Shown in pieces: positions 1 through 8,715 of a stretch of DNA of 64,000 nucleotides (position 1 is its first letter; every line of letters begins with the position of its first letter). This DNA is from Ruminococcaceae bacterium AB4001. GTDB taxonomy: Bacteria > Bacillota > Clostridia > Saccharofermentanales > Saccharofermentanaceae. Both the position numbers and the translations under genes were made by a program. Location of the stretch: the NCBI GenBank assembly GCA_000621765.1, contig JHXJ01000005.1, forward strand, positions 1-64,000, given 5' to 3'. Below the pieces are notes generated by a model. It was not told the origin of the DNA and did no database searches. It worked only from the letters and a program-made list of their open reading frames with translations.

Positions 1-1
1 A

Positions 2-298
2 GCTTATATAGGGATAGTGCCAAACGTGCACAACTCGAATGAAACTGTACATCTGGGACATATAACAAAGAATGGACCACAGGAGTTAAGAACGGCATTT
101 GTTCAAGTAGCGCTTGGAATGATTCGGTTATCGAAACAGACAAGCAACTGGCGATTGATAGAAGACTATCGACGCAAGAAAACAGATAAAGGTTCTGGCC
201 GGGCGATTATCGCCATGACCAGAAAGATAGCAAGAATAGTATTTGTAATGCTTGAGAACAGAGAACCATTTAACCCCGAACTCATGCTGAGCAAATAG
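2..298 (+). pseudogene. IS110-family transposase, C-terminal part (5' end outside window)
   Basis: The frame is open from base 2 without a start and ends in TAG at 296-298. The product begins AYIGIVPNVHNSNET and continues with HLGHITKNGPQELR and a VQVALGMIR helix. This is the C-terminal transposase_20 region (IS116/IS110/IS902) that follows the DEDD catalytic domain in IS110-type recombinases. An internal ATG-like start at 17 is only a reading-frame artefact, because homology continues upstream of it. About 100 residues are visible out of a usual 350-400. Whether the element is whole or broken cannot be judged, since the rest lies left of the window. The 55 bases between its stop and pta show no obvious terminal inverted repeat, which is normal for IS110 elements. 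Confidence 0.75.
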
Positions 299-340
299 AA
301 GGAAAATACAGCAAACAGCTTAATCTGTTTGACTTTTTAT

Positions 341-346
341 AGGAGG
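341..346 (+). promoter_or_regulatory. ribosome binding site of pta
   Basis: A perfect AGGAGG lies 7 bases upstream of the ATG at 354 and fixes the pta start. Confidence 0.85.
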
Positions 347-353
347 ATTACAT

Positions 354-1361
354 ATGAGCTTTATCGAGACAATCAAAGCAAGAGCAAGAAGTGACGTTAA
401 GACAATCGTTCTTCCCGAATCAGAAGACGACAGAACAATACTCGCAGCTGCAAAAGTCCTCGCAGAAGGAACAGCGGCACCCATCATCATCGGAACTGAA
501 GAAGAAGTCATGGGTTCAGCAGCAAGACTCGGTGCTGATCTCACCGGCGTAAAGATCTTAGACCACACAAAGTCAACAGAGATCGACAAGTACGCAACTC
601 TTCTCGCAGAGATCAGAGCCAATAAAGGCATGACCTTTGAAAAGGCAAAAGAACTCATCGCAGGCGACAAACTTACATTCGGCATCATGATGGTCAAGGC
701 CGGAGATGCAGACGGTCTCGTATCAGGCGCTTGCCACACATCTGCAGACATGCTCCGCCCTGCTCTTCAGATCATCAAGACAGCTCCCGAAAGAAAGATC
801 GCATCAATCGCATTCATGTTCGAGATTCCTGATTGTGATTTCGGTGAAAACGGCATCATCCTCTGCGCTGACTGTGCACTGATGCAGGATCCCACCCCTG
901 AAGAATTAGCTGAGATCGGAGCTGAATCAGCAGCTTCATTCGAAGCACTTATGGGCAAGAAAGCAAAGGTTGCTTTCCTCTGCCACTCAACAAAGGGTTC
1001 AGCTACTCACCCCTTTGTAGACAAGGTAGTTGAAGCAGTTAAGATTGCAAAGGAAAAGTATCCTGATATCCTCTTGGATGGCGAACTCCAGCTCGATGCA
1101 GCAATCGTTCCTGAGATCGGCGCTTCCAAGGCTCCCGGCTCACCCGTTGCAGGTCAGGCCAACGTCCTCATCTTCCCTAACCTTGAGGCAGGAAACATCG
1201 GATATAAGCTCATCCAGAGAATCGGAAAAGCTGAAGCATACAGCTTCCTCCAGGGACTCGCAGCACCTGTCAATGACCTTTCCAGAGGATGCAGCGTAGA
1301 CGAGCTCGCAGGCGTTATCGTTATCACTGCAGTTCAGGCTCAGCAGATGGCAAACAAATAA
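354..1361 (+). CDS. pta: phosphate acetyltransferase
   Basis: The product (335 aa) interconverts acetyl-CoA plus phosphate and acetyl phosphate plus CoA in the cytoplasm. It is the usual partner of acetate kinase in fermentative ATP formation. The length is that of the short Pta form without the N-terminal P-loop domain. Family motifs are visible: TIVLPESEDDRT near the start, GLVSGACHTSADMLRPAL in the middle, and PGSPVAGQANVLIFPNLEAG near the C-terminus. The start is set by AGGAGG at 341-346. No ackA follows; a strong terminator sits 25 bases after the stop, so pta is transcribed alone or as the last gene behind the IS remnant. Codon use matches the neighbours. Confidence 0.96.
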   Translation: MSFIETIKARARSDVKTIVLPESEDDRTILAAAKVLAEGTAAPIIIGTEEEVMGSAARLGADLTGVKILDHTKSTEIDKYATLLAEIRANKGMTFEKAKELIAGDKLTFGIMMVKAGDADGLVSGACHTSADMLRPALQIIKTAPERKIASIAFMFEIPDCDFGENGIILCADCALMQDPTPEELAEIGAESAASFEALMGKKAKVAFLCHSTKGSATHPFVDKVVEAVKIAKEKYPDILLDGELQLDAAIVPEIGASKAPGSPVAGQANVLIFPNLEAGNIGYKLIQRIGKAEAYSFLQGLAAPVNDLSRGCSVDELAGVIVITAVQAQQMANK

Positions 1362-1385
1362 GTAATCAATACAATTGATAAATAA

Positions 1386-1416
1386 AAAGAAGCGTTGGGT
1401 TCAACGCTTCTTTTTT
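1386..1416 (+). terminator. rho-independent terminator after pta
   Basis: A perfect 12-bp stem (1386-1397 with 1402-1413) and a GGTT loop are followed by a run of T. Confidence 0.9.
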
Positions 1417-1566
1417 GTCAGACTTCATTTTCAGGCATTACTGCAACCGGTAACAAGCAGTGTGCAAACTATTGCAGAGCCAATCAAATATATTCGCAGT
1501 AATAAGATATAATGCACGTATTGGAATATTAAATATGCGGGGTTTACCCCGTCAAAGGTGATAATT

Positions 1567-2535
1567 ATGTGGAACGGACTTAAGATATCAGAAGTGTTTT
1601 TCGAAGAATACGGTATCCCGATGATCGAGAAGAACTTCGCCGAATATAAAGATGAGATCGCAGCAGGTCTTGCAGGACAGACATCCGAATGCTTCGGATA
1701 CGATGATTACATCTCAAGAGATCACGACTATGCGCCGGGATTCTGCCTTTGGATTCCTGAAGAACTCAGGAAGATAATAGGTGATGATCTTGCTGAAGCC
1801 TACGCTTCTCTTCCCATAGAAGAATTCATATTAAGTCACAGGACAGACATCGGAATGGCAAGACCTTCTGATGTCATGACGGGTGCAAGGGCTCACCGCG
1901 TCGGAGTACACAGCATTGAGGAATTCTATTTCGAGCATACGGGAATGACAACTGCACCTGTGACTACACAGGACTGGCTTGCCACACCGCAAATGTATCT
2001 TGCCGAAGCAGTAAACGGAAAAGTATTCCGTGATACTTCGGGTAAGTTCAGTTCTATTAGAAAAGTATGGGAAGGATTTTATCCTGAAGATGTATTAAAG
2101 AAGAAAGTCGCTGCAGACCTGGCCATGGCCGGAAAGACCGGCCAGTTCAACTATGCCCGCTCCTTAAAGCGTGGTGATGTCGGCGCCGCCTATTGTTGCG
2201 TTACGGAATTTATATATAAGATTTCCGCGGTATTGTTCCTCATGAACGGCTGTTATATGCCATATTACAAATGGCGTTTCAGAGCGATGGATGAGTTTAC
2301 CACCTTGAAGGCTGTCAGAGAACCGCTTATGAAACTTTCCCAAATGAGCGAAGAAGAAAGTTCTGAAAAAGTCGGTATCATTGAAGAGATAAGCGGTATG
2401 GTTATCAAGGAACTGGTAGCTCGAGGTTGGTCTTCGGGCTACAGCGACTATCTTCTCGATAATGCAAAACTCGTTATGAAGACCATTAAAGATACTGAGA
2501 TTGCATCCTGGAATATATTCGTAGGTGAAGACTGA
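1567..2535 (+). CDS. DUF4037 domain protein (nucleotidyltransferase-like)
   Basis: The 322-aa cytoplasmic protein matches the DUF4037 family. It opens with WNGLKISEVFFEEYGIPMI, then has GQTSECFGYDDYISRDHDY and PGFCLWIPEE, which recall the G-S...D-x-D active-site layout of nucleotidyltransferases. No substrate is known to me for this family. I chose ATG 1567, which has AAAGGTGAT 7 bases upstream, over the in-frame GTG at 1558 that lies inside that ribosome site. A small GC hairpin (CGGGG TTTA CCCCG) at about 1539-1551 precedes the RBS. The gene stands alone; the next gene is convergent. Assignment to the family is firm, the enzymatic role is inference. Confidence 0.8.
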   Translation: MWNGLKISEVFFEEYGIPMIEKNFAEYKDEIAAGLAGQTSECFGYDDYISRDHDYAPGFCLWIPEELRKIIGDDLAEAYASLPIEEFILSHRTDIGMARPSDVMTGARAHRVGVHSIEEFYFEHTGMTTAPVTTQDWLATPQMYLAEAVNGKVFRDTSGKFSSIRKVWEGFYPEDVLKKKVAADLAMAGKTGQFNYARSLKRGDVGAAYCCVTEFIYKISAVLFLMNGCYMPYYKWRFRAMDEFTTLKAVREPLMKLSQMSEEESSEKVGIIEEISGMVIKELVARGWSSGYSDYLLDNAKLVMKTIKDTEIASWNIFVGED

Positions 2536-2540
2536 TCAGA

Positions 2541-2777
2541 TCAATTCAGGTCAGCCAGGACAATGGTTACATTTCCTGTCTCATCGGCAATTGATTCGAC
2601 CCGTGGTTTATCAGCATTCATTGCATAAGAAGAAAGATCATTCTGTACAACGTTCCAGCGTGCGAAAACCATAATGAACACCATAGTGATTGCGAGCAAA
2701 AAGCCCGCAATCACAACAAATCCGCTCCCCATATCTGCGGCACAATTCTTTATCTTTAATGCTAAATCCGGAAACAT
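2541..2777 (-). CDS. small single-pass membrane protein
   Basis: The product is 78 aa with one hydrophobic helix (about residues 18-39, GFVVIAGFLLAITMVFIMVF). I do not recognise a family. The start is the ATG at 2777, which has AGGAGG followed by 9 bases. A longer frame reaches 2834 but has no ribosome site and would add a charged, non-conserved leader. It lies about 100 bases downstream of the signal-anchored protein of the two-component system and on the same strand, so it may be the last gene of that operon. The predicted exposed part is about 35 residues and polar. Confidence 0.6.
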   Translation of the reverse strand: MFPDLALKIKNCAADMGSGFVVIAGFLLAITMVFIMVFARWNVVQNDLSSYAMNADKPRVESIADETGNVTIVLADLN

Positions 2778-2878
2778 GTGATCTTTCCTCCTTTGCTTTG
2801 CTTCTGATGGTATTATTGCAAAGGGAAAAATCAAAAAAGTACTAAATCGGCATCAAAACGGCATCAATTTCAAAAAAA

Positions 2879-3655
2879 TCAGATTGTTTCCAGGGTATAT
2901 GTATCTGCAGAAATGCTGACACTGATGCCAAATGTATAGTTTTTCGAGTCTCTGAATACAATACGGGTGCCTGATGTTCCGTAATCCGCCCATGAATCCA
3001 CAGGTGAATAAGAGATGAGTTTTGCTTCTATCTGTCTTGAATAATGATTATAAAGTGCATTACTGAAACTCTCACAGATCTGTTTTTCAACATTTGAGTT
3101 TTCATCGAGTCCGTTTACGAGCTTATGCCAGAAATATAAATAGTCAAAATCCTCATCGACCGGTTCATTGAAATAGTTAAGAAAGAACTCGCAGTCGAGT
3201 ATGGCGCCTGTCTTATCATCGACCAGACAGTAGAAGCCCCAGTTAGTATTCACCTGCATTTCCACATTCCAGATGACTATTGTTCCCCTGTTTTCTCCTG
3301 TCAGATTAACGAGCATCGGCGTAGTTATGCATGACTTATTCGTGTCGATTTCTTTTCCCGTGAAATCAGAAAGGAAATCACCGATGATCTGCCTGACTTC
3401 AGCAGACTGGAGGAAGATTCCTTTGTCGATCCTTATGGCTTCAGAAAGATTATATTCATAATTGACGACATTGATCTTCTGGTTCATCGACAGGTCTTCC
3501 CTGTATGAGAGATTGATCTGTTCTATATCCAATGCAGACTGCCGGCCTTCATAGATCCTGTCATCAACGTTAAATACCGCCAACGGAAGGAACCAGCCCA
3601 AAAGAGCCGACATCAAAACGAAAACAGAAACTACAAGTGTGTATATCTTTTTCAT
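2879..3655 (-). CDS. signal-anchored extracytoplasmic protein encoded with the sensor kinase
   Basis: The 258-aa product starts MKKIYTLVVSVFVLMSALLG, an N-terminal signal anchor, followed by a soluble domain of about 225 residues facing outward. I do not recognise a domain. It has no lipobox cysteine. Its ATG overlaps the kinase stop in an ATGA arrangement (3652-3655), so the two are translationally coupled. A longer frame to 3688 overlaps kinase coding sequence and is rejected. By position it could be an accessory or ligand-sensing subunit of the kinase; that is inference. Such paired small exported proteins are frequent next to clostridial two-component systems. Confidence 0.75.
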   Translation of the reverse strand: MKKIYTLVVSVFVLMSALLGWFLPLAVFNVDDRIYEGRQSALDIEQINLSYREDLSMNQKINVVNYEYNLSEAIRIDKGIFLQSAEVRQIIGDFLSDFTGKEIDTNKSCITTPMLVNLTGENRGTIVIWNVEMQVNTNWGFYCLVDDKTGAILDCEFFLNYFNEPVDEDFDYLYFWHKLVNGLDENSNVEKQICESFSNALYNHYSRQIEAKLISYSPVDSWADYGTSGTRIVFRDSKNYTFGISVSISADTYTLETI

Positions 3656-5034
3656 GATGATATCTCCCTGAGCAATACGGTTACACATGTTCCGTTACCG
3701 ACTTTTGAAGTGAAAGAAATATTACCGTTGTGAAGTTCGATTATCTGTTTACACAGAGTCAGGCCGAGACCGGCTCCTCCCTGCGCTCTCGAACGCGACT
3801 TGTCGACGCGGTAAAAAGCTTCGGTAACATGCCTGAGGGCTTCTTCCGGCATACCTCGTCCGTCGTCGAAAACACGGATACGGTATGCGCCCTTTATCTT
3901 CTCTCCCGTTATAAGGATATTACCACCGTTATCGATGGCTTTTCTTGCGTTGTCCAGAAGATTAGTGATCAGCGAACTGAACAGATCCGGATCAGTATTG
4001 CACATGCCTTTTTCGCAACGGCAAACAAGGTTAATTCCCTTGTTTCTGTATACAGGCTGAAGATGTGAAGTCAGGTTCTCTATAAGAGACTTCATTTCCG
4101 TCGGCACAAGCTTTATGCTCTCATTCTTCTGTTTCATCATAAGGAGATCCAGGAGCTTTAACGAAAGGGATTCAAGTCTCTTTCCTTCAGAGAAGATGTA
4201 GTTTGCAGCTTCCTGTGATTCTTCCGGGCTTAATGCCTGGCTTCTTAAAAGATCAGCATAGCCGATAATGGATGTCATAGGAGTCTTAAGCTCATGAGCA
4301 AAACTTCCCATAAACCTGTCCTGCTGTTCCATTGCAAGATTGAGTTCGTTGATGTTATCGGTAAGCCTGTCGGCCATGTTATCGAAGTCCGTGCCAAGCT
4401 GTCCGATCTCATCACTCGTCTTGGAATGTACTCTGGTATCCATAAGACCTGAAGCCAATGCTCTTGCCGTTCTGGATACTTTAGCAAGGGGCTTCGTGAG
4501 GAAATACGACATTATCCAAGCGGCAAATCCGCCTGATAACAGCAATATGATAAGTACCTGGTGATAAGTCCTGACCTGTTCGTCCCTGGCTTCATATACG
4601 GGTGTGATGTCATAGAGCGCGATAAGCTCAAGAGGACTTCCGTTAGTCTGCACCTTTCCTTTTATCTGATAGTAATATTGTGTTCCTCTGGAGAAACGAT
4701 AAGATTCAAATGGTTCTTCGCTGTTGAAATCCGTCGTGTCTTCACCGGTCAGATATAAGACCTGGCCGTTTCTTGAAAGCCTCATGCCTACAAGGCTTTC
4801 GGCGGTATTCATTCTTTCGAGGGCATTACTGATACTCGAAAGATCCTGCTGGATATCGATGTAGTTTACCAGCTGGACCGACTGCAGGATCATCTCATAC
4901 GACTCGGCAGCATTCCTCTCCATCTGTGCAAGGCTGCTCTTGAAATTCTGCCTTATCAGAAGAACTCCTCCCACACCATAACTCAATGTGAGGAGCCATA
5001 CCATTACGAGGAGCATCTTCTGCCTGAAACGCAT
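3652..5034 (-). CDS. sensor histidine kinase
   Basis: The 460-aa membrane kinase has TM1 at about 7-28, an extracellular sensor of about 125 residues, TM2 at about 157-180, a HAMP linker (181-232), and a HisKA domain with the phospho-acceptor at His247 (FAHELKTPMTSIIGY). The HATPase_c domain shows an N box (LITNLLDNARKA), a G1 box (DDGRGMP) and a G2 box (GGAGLGLTLCK). It should phosphorylate the OmpR-type regulator whose stop lies 2 bases upstream. The kinase ribosome site GGAGG is contained in the last codons of the regulator, so the pair is coupled. The stimulus is not evident from the sensor sequence. Adjacency to the copper genes suggests, but does not show, an envelope-stress role. Confidence 0.92.
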   Translation of the reverse strand: MRFRQKMLLVMVWLLTLSYGVGGVLLIRQNFKSSLAQMERNAAESYEMILQSVQLVNYIDIQQDLSSISNALERMNTAESLVGMRLSRNGQVLYLTGEDTTDFNSEEPFESYRFSRGTQYYYQIKGKVQTNGSPLELIALYDITPVYEARDEQVRTYHQVLIILLLSGGFAAWIMSYFLTKPLAKVSRTARALASGLMDTRVHSKTSDEIGQLGTDFDNMADRLTDNINELNLAMEQQDRFMGSFAHELKTPMTSIIGYADLLRSQALSPEESQEAANYIFSEGKRLESLSLKLLDLLMMKQKNESIKLVPTEMKSLIENLTSHLQPVYRNKGINLVCRCEKGMCNTDPDLFSSLITNLLDNARKAIDNGGNILITGEKIKGAYRIRVFDDGRGMPEEALRHVTEAFYRVDKSRSRAQGGAGLGLTLCKQIIELHNGNISFTSKVGNGTCVTVLLREISS

Positions 5035-5036
5035 TA

Positions 5037-5690
5037 CTATGCCTCCAGCCTGTATCCGACCTTCGGAACGGCATGGATTACTTCTTCCCAGCCGAGTTTC
5101 TTACGGAGTCTCTGAACGTGGAGATCAACGGTCTTACTCCCGTACGGGAAAGGCTCATTCCAGACACGCTCATAGATCGTTTCCCTGTACATGGCGATAC
5201 CGGGATTTCTTACGAAGAGAAGAAGCAGTTCATACTCTTTGGGAGTCAGCGCTATCTGGTAATTGTCCTTGTATACGATCATAGCCTTCGTATCGATGAC
5301 AAGGCCAGCGATGCTGATCTCCGTATCTGTCTTGTTATAACGGCGCAGCACAACATTTACTCTGGCGAGAAGTTCAATGATCTCGAACGGTTTTGCCAGG
5401 TAGTCCTCTGCTCCGAGTTCCAGTCCTCTTACCCTGTCTTCAACCATATTCTTTGCTGTAAGGAATATGACCGGAACCTTCATCGGACGGATGTACTGCA
5501 TAAGCGCAAATCCGTCGATCTTCGGGATCATTACGTCCAGAAGGATAAGATCGAAATAGTTATTTCTTATGATATCCAGTGCCTCTTCACCGTCGAACGC
5601 GCACATGCACGAATAACCTGCTTTTGTCAGGCTCATACGGATAAGATTAGATATAGGTTTTTCGTCTTCGACAACAAGTATATGTATCAT
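5037..5690 (-). CDS. OmpR/PhoB-family response regulator
   Basis: The 217-aa product has a receiver domain (1-115) with acidic VVEDE, phosphorylation site Asp52 (LILLDVMIPKIDG), conserved Thr (FLTAK) and Lys in YLAKPFE. A winged-helix Trans_reg_C domain follows (about 125-217; LTPKEYELLLLF and TVDLHVQRLRKKLG). I use ATG 5690, which has GAGG 9 bases upstream, instead of the GTG three codons earlier that overlaps this site. It is the first gene of a run: regulator, kinase, exported protein, small membrane protein. It begins 75 bases after copA ends, close enough for readthrough from the copper operon. Confidence 0.93.
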   Translation of the reverse strand: MIHILVVEDEKPISNLIRMSLTKAGYSCMCAFDGEEALDIIRNNYFDLILLDVMIPKIDGFALMQYIRPMKVPVIFLTAKNMVEDRVRGLELGAEDYLAKPFEIIELLARVNVVLRRYNKTDTEISIAGLVIDTKAMIVYKDNYQIALTPKEYELLLLFVRNPGIAMYRETIYERVWNEPFPYGSKTVDLHVQRLRKKLGWEEVIHAVPKVGYRLEA

Positions 5691-5764
5691 TAGCCCCACC
5701 TCATTAAGAACAATTATACATTAAGTGGCGGATTAATGACTCAGTGATTTGCCGCAAAATCGGA

Positions 5765-5974
5765 TCAGTTTATTCCTGTAACCTTAAAATCCTTATCTTC
5801 GACAGCTTTTGTAAGAACGTCATCAGATATATCTTTTTCAAGCGCAACGACTGCAGTACCCTTATCGTGAGATACCTCCGCGGAAGTAACACCATCTATT
5901 GCCTCAAGTGCCTTCTTAACTGTTGCTTCGCAATGTCCGCACATCATACCTTCGATCATGATCGTCTTTTCCAT
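5765..5974 (-). CDS. possible internally initiated CopZ-like copper chaperone (in frame within copA)
   Basis: Starting at ATG 5974, in the copA frame, the last 69 codons encode a complete CopZ-type HMA domain (MEKTIMIEG, then MCGHC). AAGGAG lies at 5984-5989, 9 bases before this ATG, as good as any ribosome site in the window. Related organisms usually carry copZ as a separate gene beside copA. The layout suggests either a fusion in which an old copZ start was kept, or deliberate production of both full CopA and free CopZ from one gene. I see no stop or frameshift between the two parts, so the fusion is real if the sequence is right. Independent translation is inference. Confidence 0.5.
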   Translation of the reverse strand: MEKTIMIEGMMCGHCEATVKKALEAIDGVTSAEVSHDKGTAVVALEKDISDDVLTKAVEDKDFKVTGIN

Positions 5975-8335
5975 CTTAATGTTCTCCTTTTTGTTTATAG
6001 TCTTAAATTCTTTCTCTAATTCTTCTTTCATGTTCCTGATATCACTTACGCTCTTATCGTGTCTTCCATCATAAGGTCTTATAAGATTTAACCTTAATGC
6101 ATTCATGCATACAGTAAAACTGGAAATGCTCATTGCAGCTGCTCCGAGCATCGGCGACATGGTAAGTCCCAATGCGGCATAAGCGCCGGCAGCGACAGGT
6201 ATGAGAGCGACATTATATATGAATGCCCAGAACAGGTTCTCCTTTATATTGGTCATCGTTCTTCTGGAGATCCTTATTGCTGCAGCCGCATCTTTAAGGC
6301 TCGACTTCATAAGAACGCATTCTGCTGCATCTATCGCTATATCAGTACCTGTTCCTATAGCCATTCCTGTATCTGCTTTAGTAAGAGCAGGAGCATCATT
6401 GATACCGTCGCCTACCATGATCACACGGCCATATCCGCGAAGTCTTTCAACGATCCTTTCCTTTTCACCCGGAAGGACATCAGATATAGTCAGGTCAACA
6501 CCTGCCGCCTTTCCTATGCTGTCTGCAGTCCTTCTGTTATCACCTGTCAGAATTACGGTGAAAAGACCCATTCGCTTGAATTCTTCTATTGCCTCAGCAG
6601 AATCATCCCTTATGGTATCAGCAACCGCTATTATTCCTGATAGTCTTCCGTCCGAACTGAAGAACAGCGGCGTCTTTCCCTGCTCCGCCAATAGCGAACT
6701 CTTTTCGATGATTTCTTTTTCAACTTCGCATGTCTTTGAGATAAATGAGAGATTGCCACCTCTTAATATCTTTCCGCCGCTATTGCCTTCAAGGCCGTTA
6801 CCGGGAAGAACTTTGAAGTCACTTATCTTAACCATCGCAAGATCCAGGCTGCTGCAGTATTCTGTTACCGCTTTTCCGAGCGGGTGCTCACTTCCGAACT
6901 CCAATGCGTATGCTTCAGACAAAAGTTCTTTTTCGCTTATTCCGTTTGCGGGAATAACATCAGTAACCACAGGGACACCGCTCGTAACAGTACCCGTCTT
7001 ATCAAGGACTATTATCTCTGCTTTTCCTGTCTGCTCCAAAGAAGCGGCTGTCTTAAACAGCACGCCGTTCTTTGCAGCTACGCCGTTTCCTACCATAATG
7101 GCCACCGGAGTCGCAAGGCCCAATGCGCACGGGCAGCTTACCACAAGAACTGCAATGGATCTTGTGAGAGAATCACCGACAGGAGCACCTGTTATCTTCC
7201 AGATTACGAAAACTGCCAATGCTATGAGAAGGACCGCCGGCACGAATATGCCCGACACCTTATCTGCAATCCTCGCTATCGGAGCTTTTGTAGCTGCGGA
7301 ATCACTTACCATCCTGATGATCTGCGCTAAAGCGGTATCTTCCCCAACCTTCTCAGCTTTTACTTTGATAAAACCGGATCTGTTGATCGTCGCAGCCGAG
7401 ACTCTGTCACCTTCAGTTCTGTCCACCGGTACTGATTCGCCGGTCAGAGCAGACTCATCTATGGCGCAGTCACCTTCAAGTATTATTCCGTCGACAGGGA
7501 TCGAACCGCCCGGACGTACCACGAAAATGTCTCCGACATTAACTTCCTCTACCGGAACGGTGATCTCCTCACCATTCTTCAGCAGGACAGCTGTCTTGGG
7601 CCGCAGGCCAAGCAGACCTTTGAGCGCATTTGTGGTCCTTCCTTTGGAAATCGCCTCAAGGAGTTTTCCGATCGTGATGAGTGTCACTATCATGGCCGCG
7701 GATTCAAAGTGCAGATCGTTCATTAAGGCCATCTGAGCCTGGTGATCGTGCTCTGCACTCATATGTAACAATGTTACAAAGCTATAAATAAAGGATATTC
7801 CCGACCCCATCGCTACCAATGTATCCATGTTCGTACTCTTATGGATCAGGGCCTTAAAACCGTTCACAAAGAACTTCTTGTTTATCATCATGATGATCCC
7901 GGCAAGGAGCATCTCAACTATTCCGATACCCGTCATGTTATCCGAGAGGATCGCCGGAGCAGGCCAGCCCCACATGGATACTCCCATCGAGAAATACATA
8001 AGCACCACAAGGAATGCCAGGGAAACAAAAAGGCGTCTTTTTAGAACAGGGATCTCCCTGTCTTCAAGTTTCTCCTCCATGCTCTTGAAGAAATCATTTC
8101 CGTCTTTGCGCTTACCTGCTTCAAGTGATGCGCCATAGCCGGCATCTTCAACAGCCTTTATAATGTCTCCCGGAACGGCACTTCCGGTCACGGTCATGGA
8201 GTTGGTCAGAAGCGATACGCTGCATGAATCAACTCCGTCAACACTATTGACGGCTTTTTCGACATGAGCCTGGCAGGCGGCGCAGCTCATTCCGGTGACG
8301 AGATATTTATCTGTCTTTGTTTCATTGTTTTCCAT
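5765..8335 (-). CDS. copA: Cu(+)-exporting P1B-type ATPase with N- and C-terminal heavy-metal domains
   Basis: The 856-aa pump moves Cu(I) out of the cytoplasm using ATP. Seen in order: an N-terminal HMA domain with MSCAAC (Cys18, Cys21), membrane helices from about 98, the actuator TGES (295-298), the CPC metal site (Cys398, Cys400), the phosphorylation loop DKTGT (Asp442), SEHPLGKAV of the nucleotide domain, and GDGINDAP of the hinge. Unusually, a second HMA domain with GMMCGHC (Cys799, Cys802) is fused after the last helices through a Lys/Glu-rich linker. It equals a whole CopZ chaperone and has its own ribosome site and ATG (see 5765-5974). csoR lies 27 bases upstream. The start has a weak ribosome site, so coupling to csoR is likely. 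Confidence 0.93.
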   Translation of the reverse strand: MENNETKTDKYLVTGMSCAACQAHVEKAVNSVDGVDSCSVSLLTNSMTVTGSAVPGDIIKAVEDAGYGASLEAGKRKDGNDFFKSMEEKLEDREIPVLKRRLFVSLAFLVVLMYFSMGVSMWGWPAPAILSDNMTGIGIVEMLLAGIIMMINKKFFVNGFKALIHKSTNMDTLVAMGSGISFIYSFVTLLHMSAEHDHQAQMALMNDLHFESAAMIVTLITIGKLLEAISKGRTTNALKGLLGLRPKTAVLLKNGEEITVPVEEVNVGDIFVVRPGGSIPVDGIILEGDCAIDESALTGESVPVDRTEGDRVSAATINRSGFIKVKAEKVGEDTALAQIIRMVSDSAATKAPIARIADKVSGIFVPAVLLIALAVFVIWKITGAPVGDSLTRSIAVLVVSCPCALGLATPVAIMVGNGVAAKNGVLFKTAASLEQTGKAEIIVLDKTGTVTSGVPVVTDVIPANGISEKELLSEAYALEFGSEHPLGKAVTEYCSSLDLAMVKISDFKVLPGNGLEGNSGGKILRGGNLSFISKTCEVEKEIIEKSSLLAEQGKTPLFFSSDGRLSGIIAVADTIRDDSAEAIEEFKRMGLFTVILTGDNRRTADSIGKAAGVDLTISDVLPGEKERIVERLRGYGRVIMVGDGINDAPALTKADTGMAIGTGTDIAIDAAECVLMKSSLKDAAAAIRISRRTMTNIKENLFWAFIYNVALIPVAAGAYAALGLTMSPMLGAAAMSISSFTVCMNALRLNLIRPYDGRHDKSVSDIRNMKEELEKEFKTINKKENIKMEKTIMIEGMMCGHCEATVKKALEAIDGVTSAEVSHDKGTAVVALEKDISDDVLTKAVEDKDFKVTGIN

Positions 8336-8362
8336 CAGGAATACTCATTCTAAGGTTGAAGA

Positions 8363-8665
8363 TTATTTCATCAGTTTCTGTAAGAGCTCAACCAACTCTT
8401 CAGTCTTCTCGTCAGAACCGTTTCTGATATCTTCAGCTACACAGGTCCTTATATGATTTCCCAGAAGAACCTTGGAAAAGCTGTTAAGAGAGCATTTCGC
8501 CGCGCTGACCTGTGTAAGTACGTCAACACAATATGCATCTTCTTCGACCATCTTGCGGATACCCCTGATCTGGCCTTCAATACGGTTAAGTCTTGTGATC
8601 AGATCCTTAACTTCCTGCTCTGATCTTTCCTTCGTTCTGCAGTGCGGGCACTTCTTATCAGCCAT
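8363..8665 (-). CDS. csoR: copper-sensing transcriptional repressor
   Basis: The 100-aa protein is a CsoR/RcnR-family all-helical repressor that releases DNA on Cu(I) binding. The copper triad is present as Cys46, His71 and Cys75 (YCVDVLTQ and NHIRTC), the C-H-C pattern of true CsoR, not the nickel, formaldehyde or persulfide types. LITRLNRIEGQIRGI is the family signature of helix 1. An extra N-terminal CPHC pair is seen. It is the first gene of the csoR-copA operon; two CsoR-type palindromes lie in its promoter and leader, so it should repress itself and copA. Confidence 0.94.
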   Translation of the reverse strand: MADKKCPHCRTKERSEQEVKDLITRLNRIEGQIRGIRKMVEEDAYCVDVLTQVSAAKCSLNSFSKVLLGNHIRTCVAEDIRNGSDEKTEELVELLQKLMK

Positions 8666-8684
8666 GATGTTACCTCCGCTTAAG

Positions 8685-8701
8685 ATACCCCCTCGGGGTA
8701 T
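8685..8701. promoter_or_regulatory. CsoR operator, downstream site
   Basis: A perfect inverted repeat ATACCCC-CTC-GGGGTAT lies in the csoR 5' leader, downstream of the -10. It has the G/C-tract core of known CsoR sites. Confidence 0.8.
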
Positions 8702-8715
8702 GTTTCTTTGAAGTT

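Noticed and set aside
1539-1551. Small hairpin before the DUF4037 gene as a riboswitch
   Set aside because: Only five pairs and no conserved aptamer sequence.
6201-7736. A 511-codon open frame on the plus strand opposite copA
   Set aside because: It is the antisense shadow of copA: Ser/Ala/Ile-rich composition, no ribosome site, and the minus strand has every P-type ATPase motif.
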